A stretch of 64,000 bases of DNA, from positions 22,165 to 86,164 of the forward strand of contig CAZSSM010000022.1 in assembly GCA_964609385.1 (NCBI GenBank). The letters are read 5' to 3'. The position numbers were made by a program, and so were the translations under genes. The notes under the pieces are model-generated. The model was given only the letters and a program-made list of their open reading frames with translations, made no database searches and was not told the DNA's origin. The number at the start of each line of letters is the position of its first letter. Position 1 is the stretch's first letter. The DNA comes from CAZSSM01 sp964609385 (GTDB taxonomy: Bacteria; Planctomycetota; Planctomycetia; Isosphaerales; Isosphaeraceae). Below are positions 37,861 through 46,059 of the stretch, in pieces.

Positions 37861-38475
37861 TTAGCATGGATTTGGGTTGCGGAGGTTGTGAACCGTAACG
37901 GCTTGAAGTCCAAGCGAGGCTTGAGGAAAGCAAGGGTCGACCAGGCCGTGGGCAACGAGGGATTCCGGCGAGCGGTCCGAGTGGGGTGGGTCGATACTCT
38001 TGAGCAGGATCAACTCACGGGCGTTCAGGTGGTGCGCGATTCGCGCCGCGATGCTGTCGGACGTTAACGACCACGACTCGGGCAGGGGCTCGGTCGTCGA
38101 TGCTTGGTCCGATCCGTAGAGGGTTCCGGGATCGAGGATCGGTGTTCGGTCGACCCGCCAACATCGTTGTAGATCGTCGACGGAGATCGCTAGCTCGGAT
38201 TCTGGCATCAGTGTAACCAGCAATCGCGCGGTCAAGGCCATCGCGGCGATCGCCAGGTAGTGCGACGCGCTCGGATCGAGCTGATGGGCCCGATCCATCG
38301 CGCGGACCCAATCGACAGCCCCGCCTCCGCCGACGATCAAGACGGGTCGATTGGCGTCCGGCAACGCGCGGAGGAACTGATCGAGCCGTTCGGGAAGCGC
38401 AGGCCAATCGAGCAGGCTCCCGCCGACCTTGATCACGACGATCGGATAGGCCGAATCTGAATCCCGTTGCGTCAT
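37861..38475 (-). CDS. mfnE: Amino-acid-kinase-family protein, MfnE-like (methanofuran biosynthesis)
   Basis: The 204-residue product has the amino-acid-kinase fold: VVIKVGGSLLDWPALPERL at the N-terminus and PVLIVGGGGAVDWVRAMD, then ASHYLAIAAMALTARLL and SWSLTSDSIAARIAHHLNARELILLKSID. This matches the archaeal uridylate-kinase-like group (COG2054). In methanogens its member MfnE phosphorylates the aminomethylfuran phosphate intermediate to a diphosphate in methanofuran synthesis; methylotrophs carry the homologue called orf21. It overlaps the MfnF-like gene upstream by four bases (ATGA), so the two are translationally coupled. Transfer of the archaeal activity to this enzyme is an inference, supported by the neighbours. 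Confidence 0.75.
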   Translation of the reverse strand: MTQRDSDSAYPIVVIKVGGSLLDWPALPERLDQFLRALPDANRPVLIVGGGGAVDWVRAMDRAHQLDPSASHYLAIAAMALTARLLVTLMPESELAISVDDLQRCWRVDRTPILDPGTLYGSDQASTTEPLPESWSLTSDSIAARIAHHLNARELILLKSIDPPHSDRSPESLVAHGLVDPCFPQASLGLQAVTVHNLRNPNPC

Positions 38476-39554
38476 GACAACAGGCCGACGGCTTGTGCCC
38501 GATGTGCTCGTTTTCGGACCGCATACGCCGGGCCGGCTGCCGAGGCATCGACGCCCCAGAGTTGACTCAACTGGACGATCTCACCATTGTGAGGAACTGT
38601 CGATGAGCCGAGTCGACCCGCGACTTCTTCGGCGAGGAACTCGGCCGAGCCCGAGACAACGAACGTCCATGGTCGTCCCTCGTGTGTCGACGTGCGAAGG
38701 TGTTCGATCACGAGTTGGCCGGCCGCAATCAGTCGGTCTATCAATGCTTCGTGGGCGGCTCTTGCCAAGGCGATCGCCTCGCCTTCCCGGAAGTCATCGC
38801 CGTCGAGGCAGACCATCCGGGCCAACCGATCGCGCGATGCCTCCCGAGTGCGCGGGCGGCCGTCAGCGGTCTCGAGGTCGTCGGGGTCAGGGGTGATCCA
38901 TCTCAGAACGTTGTAGATATCGAGGGTTGTGGCGAACCGTTCGGCGGCCAGCCCGGTCGGGGATCCGCGGAAGTTCAACCACGTTGCCAAGGCCGAGATT
39001 GGCGTGCGGAGTGCCCCGGCGTAGACCAATTCGCCCGATCGGAGCCGATCGAAATCGGTTCGGCCTCGCGGCATGGCCTGACCGTCGGCAAACCCGATCA
39101 GGTCGGTCGTCGTCGAGCCGATGTCGATCAAGAGTCCGTGGGCTTCGGGGTGCGTTGCGGCGACCTCTTCGGCCAGCGCGAGCCAGTTCGACGCGGCGGC
39201 CAGTCGAGGGGTTTCCGTGATCGTTTCGACCCGATGGAACCGCGCGTCGATTCCCCAGACCCAGGTCGGCATCTCCAGCCAAACGTGCCGGACGGCGTTG
39301 AGAACTGTCCGGACCCCTTCGGCCTTGCTCGAGAAGCAGTCGCAGAGTTCGGCGGTCATCGTCAAGGCGATTGCGGTCGCTTCAGGGACTTCGCTGGCCA
39401 GCCCAGTTAGGACTTCTGAGAGCGCCTCGGGATGCTCCCAGAGCGCGAAGGGAACCGACCACGATCGCTCGGGTCCGATCGACGCTTTCACATTGGCCCC
39501 ACCAATGTCGAGGCCCAACCAGTTTGTTCGTGGATGATGTGGCTCAGAATCCAT
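38472..39554 (-). CDS. mfnF: H4MPT-linked C1-pathway protein, MfnF-like (COG1548, hydantoinase/ASKHA fold)
   Basis: The 360-residue protein starts GLDIGGANVKASIG, an ASKHA-type phosphate-binding loop, then AIALTMTAELCDCFSSKAEGVRTVL, the most recognisable signature of COG1548. LLIDIGSTTTDLIGFADGQ is a second phosphate loop. In Methanocaldococcus, MfnF joins the furan-methylamine diphosphate to glutamyl-tyramine to form the methanofuran core; bacterial homologues (orf19-type) sit in H4MPT/methanofuran clusters. The start ATG shares one base with the MfnD-like stop (TGATG), and its own end overlaps the MfnE-like gene. The three therefore form a tight operon that catalyses consecutive steps. Confidence 0.8.
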   Translation of the reverse strand: MDSEPHHPRTNWLGLDIGGANVKASIGPERSWSVPFALWEHPEALSEVLTGLASEVPEATAIALTMTAELCDCFSSKAEGVRTVLNAVRHVWLEMPTWVWGIDARFHRVETITETPRLAAASNWLALAEEVAATHPEAHGLLIDIGSTTTDLIGFADGQAMPRGRTDFDRLRSGELVYAGALRTPISALATWLNFRGSPTGLAAERFATTLDIYNVLRWITPDPDDLETADGRPRTREASRDRLARMVCLDGDDFREGEAIALARAAHEALIDRLIAAGQLVIEHLRTSTHEGRPWTFVVSGSAEFLAEEVAGRLGSSTVPHNGEIVQLSQLWGVDASAAGPAYAVRKRAHRAQAVGLLS

Positions 39555-40675
39555 CAATCAGGACTCGAAGAGAACGAAGATCTGTTCCAGGACGAGGGCT
39601 GTTGGTTCCCGACGCGATGATCGATGTGAAGCGAACGGAGGGTCCCGTCGGGCTCGAAGGTGATGGCGGGACGGTCGGTCCGGGCCGGATCGAGGGGCGG
39701 GATCCCCTTAGGGCGAACCCATCCGGGGATGACGGCCTCGAGCCAGGCGGTGGCCACGACACCCGGGCCATGCCAGGCCGTCCAGGCCACGATCGACGTC
39801 GTGGGACGGGGGTTGATCTCCAAGACGGTTAGGTCGCCTGTCTCAGGGTCGATGATCGTATCGAGCCCGAACAGTCCACGCAGGCCGTCGACCGACTCGA
39901 TCGCCCCCAAGGCGGTCGTCAACGCTGAGCCGTTCGGGATCAACAGCGGAACCGCACCCCCTTCGTAGCGGAGGGTCGTTTCCGAGCATGTGACCCGTTG
40001 ACTCGCCCAGCCGACGATCCTTGGCGGGTCGCCCCGATGGCCTGAGCCGATCGCCGTGATGCTGCACGTTTGCCCAGATACAAAGGGTTGCTGGATCAGT
40101 GATTCCGAGGTAATCGGTCGATCGATCATGTGGTTTGTTTCGAGGAACGTGTCGAGAGTGCCGGCGCCGAATCGGGGCTTGATGATCCGTGGGCTCGGGA
40201 TCCGTTGGCGATCGTCGACGAACGGGACGGTCGTGGGTGTGGGGATCCGACGAGCTTCGAGGTGTTGGGCGAGTCGGAGCTTGTCAGCGGTCAGGGCAAT
40301 CGCTGTCCGGTCAGGGCCGAGTCCGAGCCCGCCCGCCTCGTCGAGCCAGCCTCGGAGCGTCTCAAGGATCCGCTCGGTCTCGGGCGCGATCAGGACGACG
40401 GCGTCGACCGCTTTGACCAGTTGAGTGAACTGTCCCTTAAGGTCGCCGGCCTTGAAGGGGTGGATGACGATCGCGGAACTGTCGTCGTTGTCTTTGGATG
40501 TGGCTGGCACGTCCCGCGCATCGGCCGCGACGGTGACGTCGATGCCCGGCACGGACGCGAAGTCATTCGCGATCGCGCAACGTATCGCCTTGCCTTCGAG
40601 AACCCACGAAGGGGGTCGGTCCCGATAGTCGGCCATCCCCCCGCCGGTCACATGTTCGTAAACTGCGATCCGCAT
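39554..40675 (-). CDS. mfnD: ATP-grasp ligase, MfnD-like (tyramine/tyrosine-glutamate ligase candidate)
   Basis: The 373-residue protein begins MRIAVYEHVTGGGMAD. The ATP-grasp fold is visible in RTAIALTADKLRLAQHLEARRIPTP, RIIKPRFGAGTLDTF, the acidic strands after QPFVSGQTCSI, and the metal-binding end LTVLEINPRPTTS. It fits the ATP-grasp group found in methylotroph H4MPT clusters (orfY/COG1821) and MfnD of methanogens, which adds the first glutamate to tyramine. In bacteria with methylofuran, tyrosine may replace tyramine. It is the first gene of the leftward mfnDFE-like operon and is transcribed divergently from the HisA-like gene 61 bp away. Confidence 0.72.
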   Translation of the reverse strand: MRIAVYEHVTGGGMADYRDRPPSWVLEGKAIRCAIANDFASVPGIDVTVAADARDVPATSKDNDDSSAIVIHPFKAGDLKGQFTQLVKAVDAVVLIAPETERILETLRGWLDEAGGLGLGPDRTAIALTADKLRLAQHLEARRIPTPTTVPFVDDRQRIPSPRIIKPRFGAGTLDTFLETNHMIDRPITSESLIQQPFVSGQTCSITAIGSGHRGDPPRIVGWASQRVTCSETTLRYEGGAVPLLIPNGSALTTALGAIESVDGLRGLFGLDTIIDPETGDLTVLEINPRPTTSIVAWTAWHGPGVVATAWLEAVIPGWVRPKGIPPLDPARTDRPAITFEPDGTLRSLHIDHRVGNQQPSSWNRSSFSSSPD

Positions 40676-40736
40676 GGCGGGCCGATCCTCAACTTCCCCT
40701 CAACGATCCCGCGCGTCCGGGAAACGAGAGCTTGCT

Positions 40737-41516
40737 ATGGTGCTCTTGCCGAGTCGGGTCCACCAGTCCCCACCCGACCGAATCGTCCCGGTCCTCGATC
40801 TCCAAGGCGGTCGCGCGGTGCATGCCCGGGGCGGGGACCGATGCACGTATCTGCCCTTGGTCAGTCGACTCGTCGATCCACCCGACCGCGCCTCCGATCC
40901 GCTTATCTTGGCCGAGAGCTACCGACGTCATCTCGGCCATGGGGTGATCTACGTTGCCGACCTCGATGCGATCGCCGGTTCAGAACCGGATCGGGCGACC
41001 CTCTGCACGTTGATCGCGTCGGGATCGACCCCTTGGCTCGATGCGGGCGTGCGGTCGGCAGTCGATCTCGATGGGCGTCATCGCGGCTTGATCGCGGTGA
41101 TGGGCGGTTCGACGCGTTGGGTGATCGGTTCGGAGAGCGTGGCCGGGCCGGAGGCGCTGAGCGAACTGGTCGGCCGCTTGGGGGCCGAGCGGGTCGTCTT
41201 CAGTCTCGACCTGGACGGTCCTCGGGTCCGACTGGGCACTCGTGACGGTTGGACGAATCCAGATCGGATCGAGTCGGTCGTCGAGGATGCGATCGGCGCG
41301 GGGATTGTCTCTGTGCTCATGCTCGACCTGAGCCGGGTGGGGATGGGCTCGGGACCGTTGGGTGTCGAGCGCTTAACGCGCTGGGCGCGCGAATACCCTG
41401 AGATCGCTTGGCTCACTGGTGGAGGGATCCGTTCGAAGGCCGACGCGCAAGTATGGCTCGATGCGGGAGCATCGGCGGTGCTCGTCGGCACAGCGCTGCA
41501 TCAGGGGCAGTTTTGA
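40737..41516 (+). CDS. HisA-like TIM-barrel protein of C1-cofactor clusters (COG1411 type)
   Basis: The 259-residue protein has the HisA/HisF barrel pattern: RIVPVLDLQGGRAVHARGGDR at the N-terminus, YVADLDAIAG on strand 2, PWLDAGVRSA, VVFSLDLDG, VSVLMLDLSRVG and the phosphate-binding end WLTGGGIRSKADAQVWLDAGASAVLVGTALH. It differs from true HisA in sequence and in genomic setting. COG1411 members accompany H4MPT/methanofuran genes in methanogens and methylotrophs (orf20 type), and their reaction is still not fixed. By fold, an isomerase or aldolase step on a phosphorylated sugar or pterin intermediate is likely. The ATG at 40737 was chosen because the family N-terminus follows. It runs against the PTPS-like gene with 25 bp between the ends. 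Confidence 0.75.
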   Translation: MVLLPSRVHQSPPDRIVPVLDLQGGRAVHARGGDRCTYLPLVSRLVDPPDRASDPLILAESYRRHLGHGVIYVADLDAIAGSEPDRATLCTLIASGSTPWLDAGVRSAVDLDGRHRGLIAVMGGSTRWVIGSESVAGPEALSELVGRLGAERVVFSLDLDGPRVRLGTRDGWTNPDRIESVVEDAIGAGIVSVLMLDLSRVGMGSGPLGVERLTRWAREYPEIAWLTGGGIRSKADAQVWLDAGASAVLVGTALHQGQF

Positions 41517-41541
41517 TGGATCAAGAGCGAGGTGATCGAGA

Positions 41542-42069
41542 TCACGCTTTGGTCTCGGCCCGTCGCCAGTGGAAGGTGGCCGACTGGCCGAAGGTCTCTT
41601 CCAATTCGACGCGGAGGACACGCGGAGCGGGGAAGCCGGCCTCGTCGAAGTCGTGGAGCAATCGATGGGCGATGTAGCGGGCCATCAGCTCGGCGGTCGT
41701 ATTGGCGATCGGCATCAGGGTGCATTCGTCGCGCGGGAAGCTCCAGCGTCGATCGCGGTAACGCGCTTCCCAGTTGTCGCCGTCCTCGAGGAGGGCGATC
41801 CGGGGGTTCTCGGTGGCCAGGAGCATGGTGTGGTCGAACTCGTTGACGATCCCGCGGGCCATCCGCTTCAAGGTGATGAAGTCGAAGACGTAATGGCTCT
41901 GGGGATCGAGGTCGTCCTCGATTTCGACGGCGACGCGATAGTTGTGCCCGTGGATCCGTTCACAGTGGTCCGGGCCATACGTGATGAAATGCCCGGCGCA
42001 GAAGACGAGGTAATCCTTAGCGACGCGGACGGTGTAGTGGGTCGCGGACTGGGCATCGATCATGGCCAT
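41542..42069 (-). CDS. 6-pyruvoyl-tetrahydropterin synthase / QueD-like enzyme
   Basis: The 175-residue protein keeps the PTPS zinc site: His27 in FCAGHFITY, and His40 and His42 in CERIHGHNY. Cys36 stands in the place of the catalytic cysteine (CERIHGH), and FDFITLKRMARGIVNEFDHTML is the usual downstream core. The family acts on dihydroneopterin triphosphate, making 6-pyruvoyl-tetrahydropterin, 6-carboxy-tetrahydropterin (QueD, for queuosine) or 6-hydroxymethyl-pterin (PTPS-III). Its position between H4MPT/methanofuran genes suggests that it supplies the pterin head of H4MPT, but a role in queuosine cannot be excluded from sequence alone. The ATG at 42069 was used; an ATG two codons later also works. 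Confidence 0.8.
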   Translation of the reverse strand: MAMIDAQSATHYTVRVAKDYLVFCAGHFITYGPDHCERIHGHNYRVAVEIEDDLDPQSHYVFDFITLKRMARGIVNEFDHTMLLATENPRIALLEDGDNWEARYRDRRWSFPRDECTLMPIANTTAELMARYIAHRLLHDFDEAGFPAPRVLRVELEETFGQSATFHWRRAETKA

Positions 42070-42292
42070 GGGTCGTCGGGGCTCCCGGATCTCCGCGGTT
42101 CGGGGCGATCCGAGGGGGGACGCGGCAGAAGTCCTCGGCGCGGCCGAATCGGACCCCTCGGGATCTCAAGCGTGCCCCAGAATCTTAACGGGCCGGGCCG
42201 CGATTTGGACAGGCGACCCTCCGCCTCAATCGTCGAGGCGGAGGGCGTTTGGCCTGGTTCGATCCGATCAACTCAGGCCGGATCGGGGCGGC

Positions 42293-44035
42293 TTAGTTAC
42301 CCTGCGGGTTGGCCAACTGGGCGAAGATCGGCACGATCTCCTGCTCGATGATGCGGCCGACTCGGCTGGGTACGACGAACTGGAATCCGACTCGGTTGGG
42401 CCCGGTGACCGTCGAGCCGCCGAAGTAGACTTCGCCCTCGGGAACATCGGCTAACCGCGCGCCCATCCCATCGGCTCGGTCGCCGAACAACCCCGAGAAC
42501 TGGAGGGCGAGTTGCTTGGCCAGTCCGACCGGGTCGACGGCGAAGGCCAGATTGACGCGCTCGGGCAACTGATCGCGGAGCTCGGCGAAGCCGCGCGACT
42601 GCGCCAGGCTATTCTGGCCGGACTTGTAGGCATCGATGGCTGCCTTGACCCGGTCCACGTCGTTGCCGGTGACGTTGAGCAGGACCCGTCCGTCGGAGCC
42701 GTTGTAGACGGTCATCTTCTCGCCCAGCAGCGACTCGAGCATCCCTTTGACATCCACTCCGGGCGCGTTGGCGTTGGGCTGCATGGCCATCATGGCCTGG
42801 AAATCCCAGACCAAGGTGTTGCGGTCCAGCGTGAAGCCACCGTACTCCAAGGCGTTCTCCTCGATGGTGGCTTCCTTGAACATGGGCTGGTCCTCGAAGC
42901 CGTCGTACATCGCCTTGGTCGCGGCGAGGGCTCCGGCGTCGTCACGATAGTCCGAAACGGTGAACTGCTCGAACCCGTTGGAGGTAAAGGAGATGCCGCC
43001 GGCGGTCTCGATGAGGCCCGCCTTATTGATCGCCTCCATCGCCTCGACGTTCATCATGGCCGGTCCAAACTGGCCGGCCATGCTCTGGCCCAGCTTGGTG
43101 AGCTGTTCCATCAACTCGGGGTTGGCGTGCGCGAAGAAGTAGTAGGCGCGACCGGTGGGCAGTTGCGAGAGCAGGGTCGTCGAGGCCGGCGAACCGGCGG
43201 CGAAGGTCTGAGCCAGCTTCGAGTCGTCGCGGGCGGTCAGCAGGCCATCCATGCTGAGCCGGGCCGCGTCGAAGTCGACGCTCAGCGTCAGGATCTGGGT
43301 GTCGAAGAAGCGATCGAAAAGGCCGCGATACATCGTCTTGGCCGCCTCGATCTGCTGCGCGTTCTGGCCCTGCTGGATGGCCATGTCCATCAGGTTGAGG
43401 AACCCGTCGAATCCGTCGCGGAGCAATTGTTCGTAGTTCTCCTGAACCAAGGCCAAGTTGGCGTAGATGCCGAGGTCGTCGCTGAAGAGCTTCTCACGCG
43501 CTTCGGGGTCGAGCACATCGGCGAGGCTCTCTCCGTTGCCCAGCGACTGAAGTAAGGCCTGGTCGTTGCTGAGGGCCACATAGTCGTCTTTGGCGATCCC
43601 AAATGCCGATTGAGCGCCCATGGGGAACTCTTGAATCTGGCCGGCATCGCCACGTGCCGGTTGTCCGCTCAGGGCCGCTCGGAGGCCGTCATAGTTGTTG
43701 GAGCGTAACAGGACGGCGATCTGCGGTGCGCCCGGGCCGTTCGGACCGAACTCGGGGAGCATGACCAGGGCGAGCACCGGCGTATTGGGCGGGACCATCT
43801 GGACGTTGAACTGGGTCCGGATTTGCTGAGTGAAGGCGTCGACGCTCGGCTTGATTTGCTGGCCGAGGGTCTCGCTCATGGCCGAAACCATCGCGACCAG
43901 ATCGTCAGCGACCGGCTCGAGGGCGCGGGCGTGGACGACCACATGGGTGCCGGCGGGCACGTCGTCGAGCCATTCGTCGGCTGTCGGAGCTTGAACGGCC
44001 AGGCCGGTCAGAAGCGTTGCCAGAAGCATGGACAT
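42293..44035 (-). CDS. Secreted hypothetical protein, DUF3352-like
   Basis: The 580-residue protein begins MSMLLATLLTGLAVQAPTA, a signal peptide cut near TADEWLDD; GGAG lies ten bases upstream. The body repeatedly reads AGTHVVVHARALEPV, LALVMLPEFG, NNYDGLRAALSGQP, FPMGAQSAFGIAKDDYVALSND and FSDDLGIYANLALVQENYEQLL, the pattern of DUF3352-type secreted proteins of planctomycetes. No catalytic motif or known partner is visible. It sits inside the C1-cofactor cluster on the same strand but has no evident link to it. It may be an independent gene that came to lie between the CitG-like and PTPS-like genes. Confidence 0.7.
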   Translation of the reverse strand: MSMLLATLLTGLAVQAPTADEWLDDVPAGTHVVVHARALEPVADDLVAMVSAMSETLGQQIKPSVDAFTQQIRTQFNVQMVPPNTPVLALVMLPEFGPNGPGAPQIAVLLRSNNYDGLRAALSGQPARGDAGQIQEFPMGAQSAFGIAKDDYVALSNDQALLQSLGNGESLADVLDPEAREKLFSDDLGIYANLALVQENYEQLLRDGFDGFLNLMDMAIQQGQNAQQIEAAKTMYRGLFDRFFDTQILTLSVDFDAARLSMDGLLTARDDSKLAQTFAAGSPASTTLLSQLPTGRAYYFFAHANPELMEQLTKLGQSMAGQFGPAMMNVEAMEAINKAGLIETAGGISFTSNGFEQFTVSDYRDDAGALAATKAMYDGFEDQPMFKEATIEENALEYGGFTLDRNTLVWDFQAMMAMQPNANAPGVDVKGMLESLLGEKMTVYNGSDGRVLLNVTGNDVDRVKAAIDAYKSGQNSLAQSRGFAELRDQLPERVNLAFAVDPVGLAKQLALQFSGLFGDRADGMGARLADVPEGEVYFGGSTVTGPNRVGFQFVVPSRVGRIIEQEIVPIFAQLANPQGN

Positions 44036-44119
44036 GGGGGGTGCACTCCAAAGGGAGGTTGGAATCATCGAGGGGTCAGCACGGACGCGGACCCGGCCAT
44101 CGGGGCCAGGTTGCGGGAG

Positions 44120-45088
44120 CTATTCGTCCGGGCGCCCGTCAGTATTGGCCCCTTGTTCGGAGATCGTCCAGGCGAAGCGCGGTCGGCCGACGGGATCGCG
44201 GCCAAGGTGCTGGCAACGGATCGCGATGGCGAGCGTGGCGGCGACCAGATCGGCCGTCGCGCCGGGGTTCCGCCCTCGTCCGTCAGCGCGAAGCCAAGCA
44301 TCGAGGGACCCCAACGCCGACCAGGATGAGGCCCGATCGGGCCAGCCCGAGCGGAGGACCGCCCGCGCCCGATCGGCGGACTCCGCAGCAATCGCCGCGC
44401 CGCGTTTCCGCGCGATCAAGGTGTCGGGCCGCTCGACCATCAAGCGGAGGTGCGTCGTGACGATCGCCGTCTCGACCGAGGCGTCGGGGCATTCGAGGTG
44501 CTCTCGGAGCGTGGGCAGGCCGATCTCGAAGACGTCGAGGTAATCGGTCACGTACTGACGGGCGACGGCGTCGTGCTCGGCGGCGAGGGCCATCACGCCT
44601 CGGAGGTCGAGGTCGGGTGGCCTTTGGTCTCGGTCGTTGACATCGTGTTTGGGTGCTTCGCCGAGTCCTCCAGGCTGGGCCAAACGGATCGCCTCATAAA
44701 GCATCGCTGTGTCGGCCGTTGTGGTGGCGTCGAGCCGCTGGCGGAGTAGGTCGCGGAGCCGATCGGGCGTGCATGGTTCTTCGGGACGGATCGGTAAAGC
44801 GGCCAGCGGGCTCAGCATCAGGATCAGACCGAGATTCGTGTTCGAGGGAGCCACGCCACGAGTCGCCTGGACGGCCTCGAGGATCGTCAGGCCCAGCGGT
44901 CGATCGGGGGCACGATCGAGCACCGGGGCGATCGCCGAGGCGCTGAGCAGGAAGTCGAGGTACGTCGCGTCGTCGAAGTCGGCGAACCGATGCACGTTTC
45001 CTGGCTTCCGCGCCGTCGCCTCGTAGATGCAGGCGATCTGGGCCCATTGTCCCGGGCCGATTGGGGGATGATCGTTTGCTGATGTCAT
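44120..45088 (-). CDS. Triphosphoribosyl-dephospho-CoA synthase-like protein (CitG family, orf5-type)
   Basis: The 322-residue protein resembles CitG/MdcB: IYEATARKPGNVHRFADFDDATYLDFLLSASAI, NTNLGLILMLSPLAALP, AIRLAQPGGLGEAPKHDV and a long helical C-terminus with PDTLIARKRG. Homologues (COG1767, orf5 in methylotrophs) are regular members of bacterial H4MPT clusters. The CitG reaction attaches a triphosphoribosyl group, and H4MPT contains a ribose-phosphate bridge, so a phosphoribosyl-transfer step in H4MPT synthesis is an attractive guess, not a demonstrated one. It is co-directional with the RimK-like gene, 12 bp upstream. Confidence 0.78.
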   Translation of the reverse strand: MTSANDHPPIGPGQWAQIACIYEATARKPGNVHRFADFDDATYLDFLLSASAIAPVLDRAPDRPLGLTILEAVQATRGVAPSNTNLGLILMLSPLAALPIRPEEPCTPDRLRDLLRQRLDATTTADTAMLYEAIRLAQPGGLGEAPKHDVNDRDQRPPDLDLRGVMALAAEHDAVARQYVTDYLDVFEIGLPTLREHLECPDASVETAIVTTHLRLMVERPDTLIARKRGAAIAAESADRARAVLRSGWPDRASSWSALGSLDAWLRADGRGRNPGATADLVAATLAIAIRCQHLGRDPVGRPRFAWTISEQGANTDGRPDE

Positions 45089-45100
45089 GATCAGTCGATG

Positions 45101-46027
45101 TTAGTTGGCGGCTCGTTCGCGGAGGTAGCAGAGGATCGTCTCGGCAACATCGAGGTCACAAACCCGGGCCAGCCCACGCCAGCCGGGCACGGCGTTGACT
45201 TCGAAGACGACCCAGCGTTCCGCACGACGGTCCCAGGCCAGGTCGACCCCAGCCAGCGTGGCCCCGATCGCCTCAGAGGCCCTTCGCGCGAGGGTGACGA
45301 CCTCCGGATCGGGATCGGGCCACAGAATGGCCCGGCCACCTTGAGAGAGGTTGGTTCGCCAATCGCCAGGCACGGCTTGTCGACGAATCGCCCCCAGGAT
45401 TTGCCCGTCGAGCAGGAGTAAGCGGACGTCGAGGCCGCCGTGGTCGACGATCCGCTGTAAATAGAGGACCGCGCCGATCCGCTCTAGGCTCTGAAAGACG
45501 CGGTGGGCCAGCTCAGGGTCGCTGACCCGGACCAGCCCACGCCCTTCGGAGCCGAAGAGCGGCTTGACCGCGACGTCGCCGCCGAGCTGTTCGAAGGCCT
45601 GTTGGGCGCCGTTGGCCGACTCGCCGACCCAGGTCTCGGGCACATCGAGGCCGGCCCGCTCTAAGAGGGCTAGCCCGAGGAACTTGTCGATCGCGGACTC
45701 CAAGCTCCGAGGCGCGTTAAGCACCGGCACGCCCAAGGCCGCGACCCGGTTCAAGGCGTCCATCCGGAAGATGACCTGTTCGAGGGTTCCCAAGGGCATC
45801 GTCCGAACCAAGATCGCGCCAACGTCGTTCAATGCGTTGGCCTTTCTCGAGTCCTTGGTCTCCACCGCAATCGTCGTCGAAGGGTCCGACGATCCACCCA
45901 ACCGGGCCTCCAGGCCAGGAAACGGGGCGACTCGGACGGGGATCCCCCTGGCCTCGCTGGCACGGAGCAGATCGCCCACGTGCCAGCCTCGACCGCGGGC
46001 CAGGATCACGATCGGACGCTTGGCCAT
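45101..46027 (-). CDS. RimK-like ATP-grasp glutamate ligase, MptN-like
   Basis: The 308-residue ATP-grasp protein runs IVILARGRGWHVGDLL, ILVRTMPLGTLEQVIFRMDALNRV, VPVLNAPRSLESAIDKFLGLALLERAGL, GDVAVKPLFGSEGRGLVRVSD (ATP-binding), DVRLLLLDGQILGAI and ATLAGVDLAWDRRAERWVVFEVNAVPGWRG (metal binding). In methanogens the related MptN adds glutamate to H4MPT. Bacterial relatives are found next to mch and mtd genes and may build the glutamate tail of H4MPT or of the methanofuran analogue. It lies 32 bp downstream of mch and 12 bp upstream of the CitG-like gene in one run. Confidence 0.78.
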   Translation of the reverse strand: MAKRPIVILARGRGWHVGDLLRASEARGIPVRVAPFPGLEARLGGSSDPSTTIAVETKDSRKANALNDVGAILVRTMPLGTLEQVIFRMDALNRVAALGVPVLNAPRSLESAIDKFLGLALLERAGLDVPETWVGESANGAQQAFEQLGGDVAVKPLFGSEGRGLVRVSDPELAHRVFQSLERIGAVLYLQRIVDHGGLDVRLLLLDGQILGAIRRQAVPGDWRTNLSQGGRAILWPDPDPEVVTLARRASEAIGATLAGVDLAWDRRAERWVVFEVNAVPGWRGLARVCDLDVAETILCYLRERAAN

Positions 46028-46059
46028 TTGACGTTTGGGCTCAGAGGCTCAAAGCGGGA

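Noticed and set aside
37861..38475. Aspartokinase or uridylate kinase (PyrH)
   Set aside because: The protein is short, lacks ACT domains and the PyrH signature, and forms an operon with MfnF-like and MfnD-like genes, which favours the MfnE-type kinase.
40737..41516. True HisA of histidine synthesis
   Set aside because: The sequence diverges from HisA, no other his gene is nearby, and the setting is a C1-cofactor locus.
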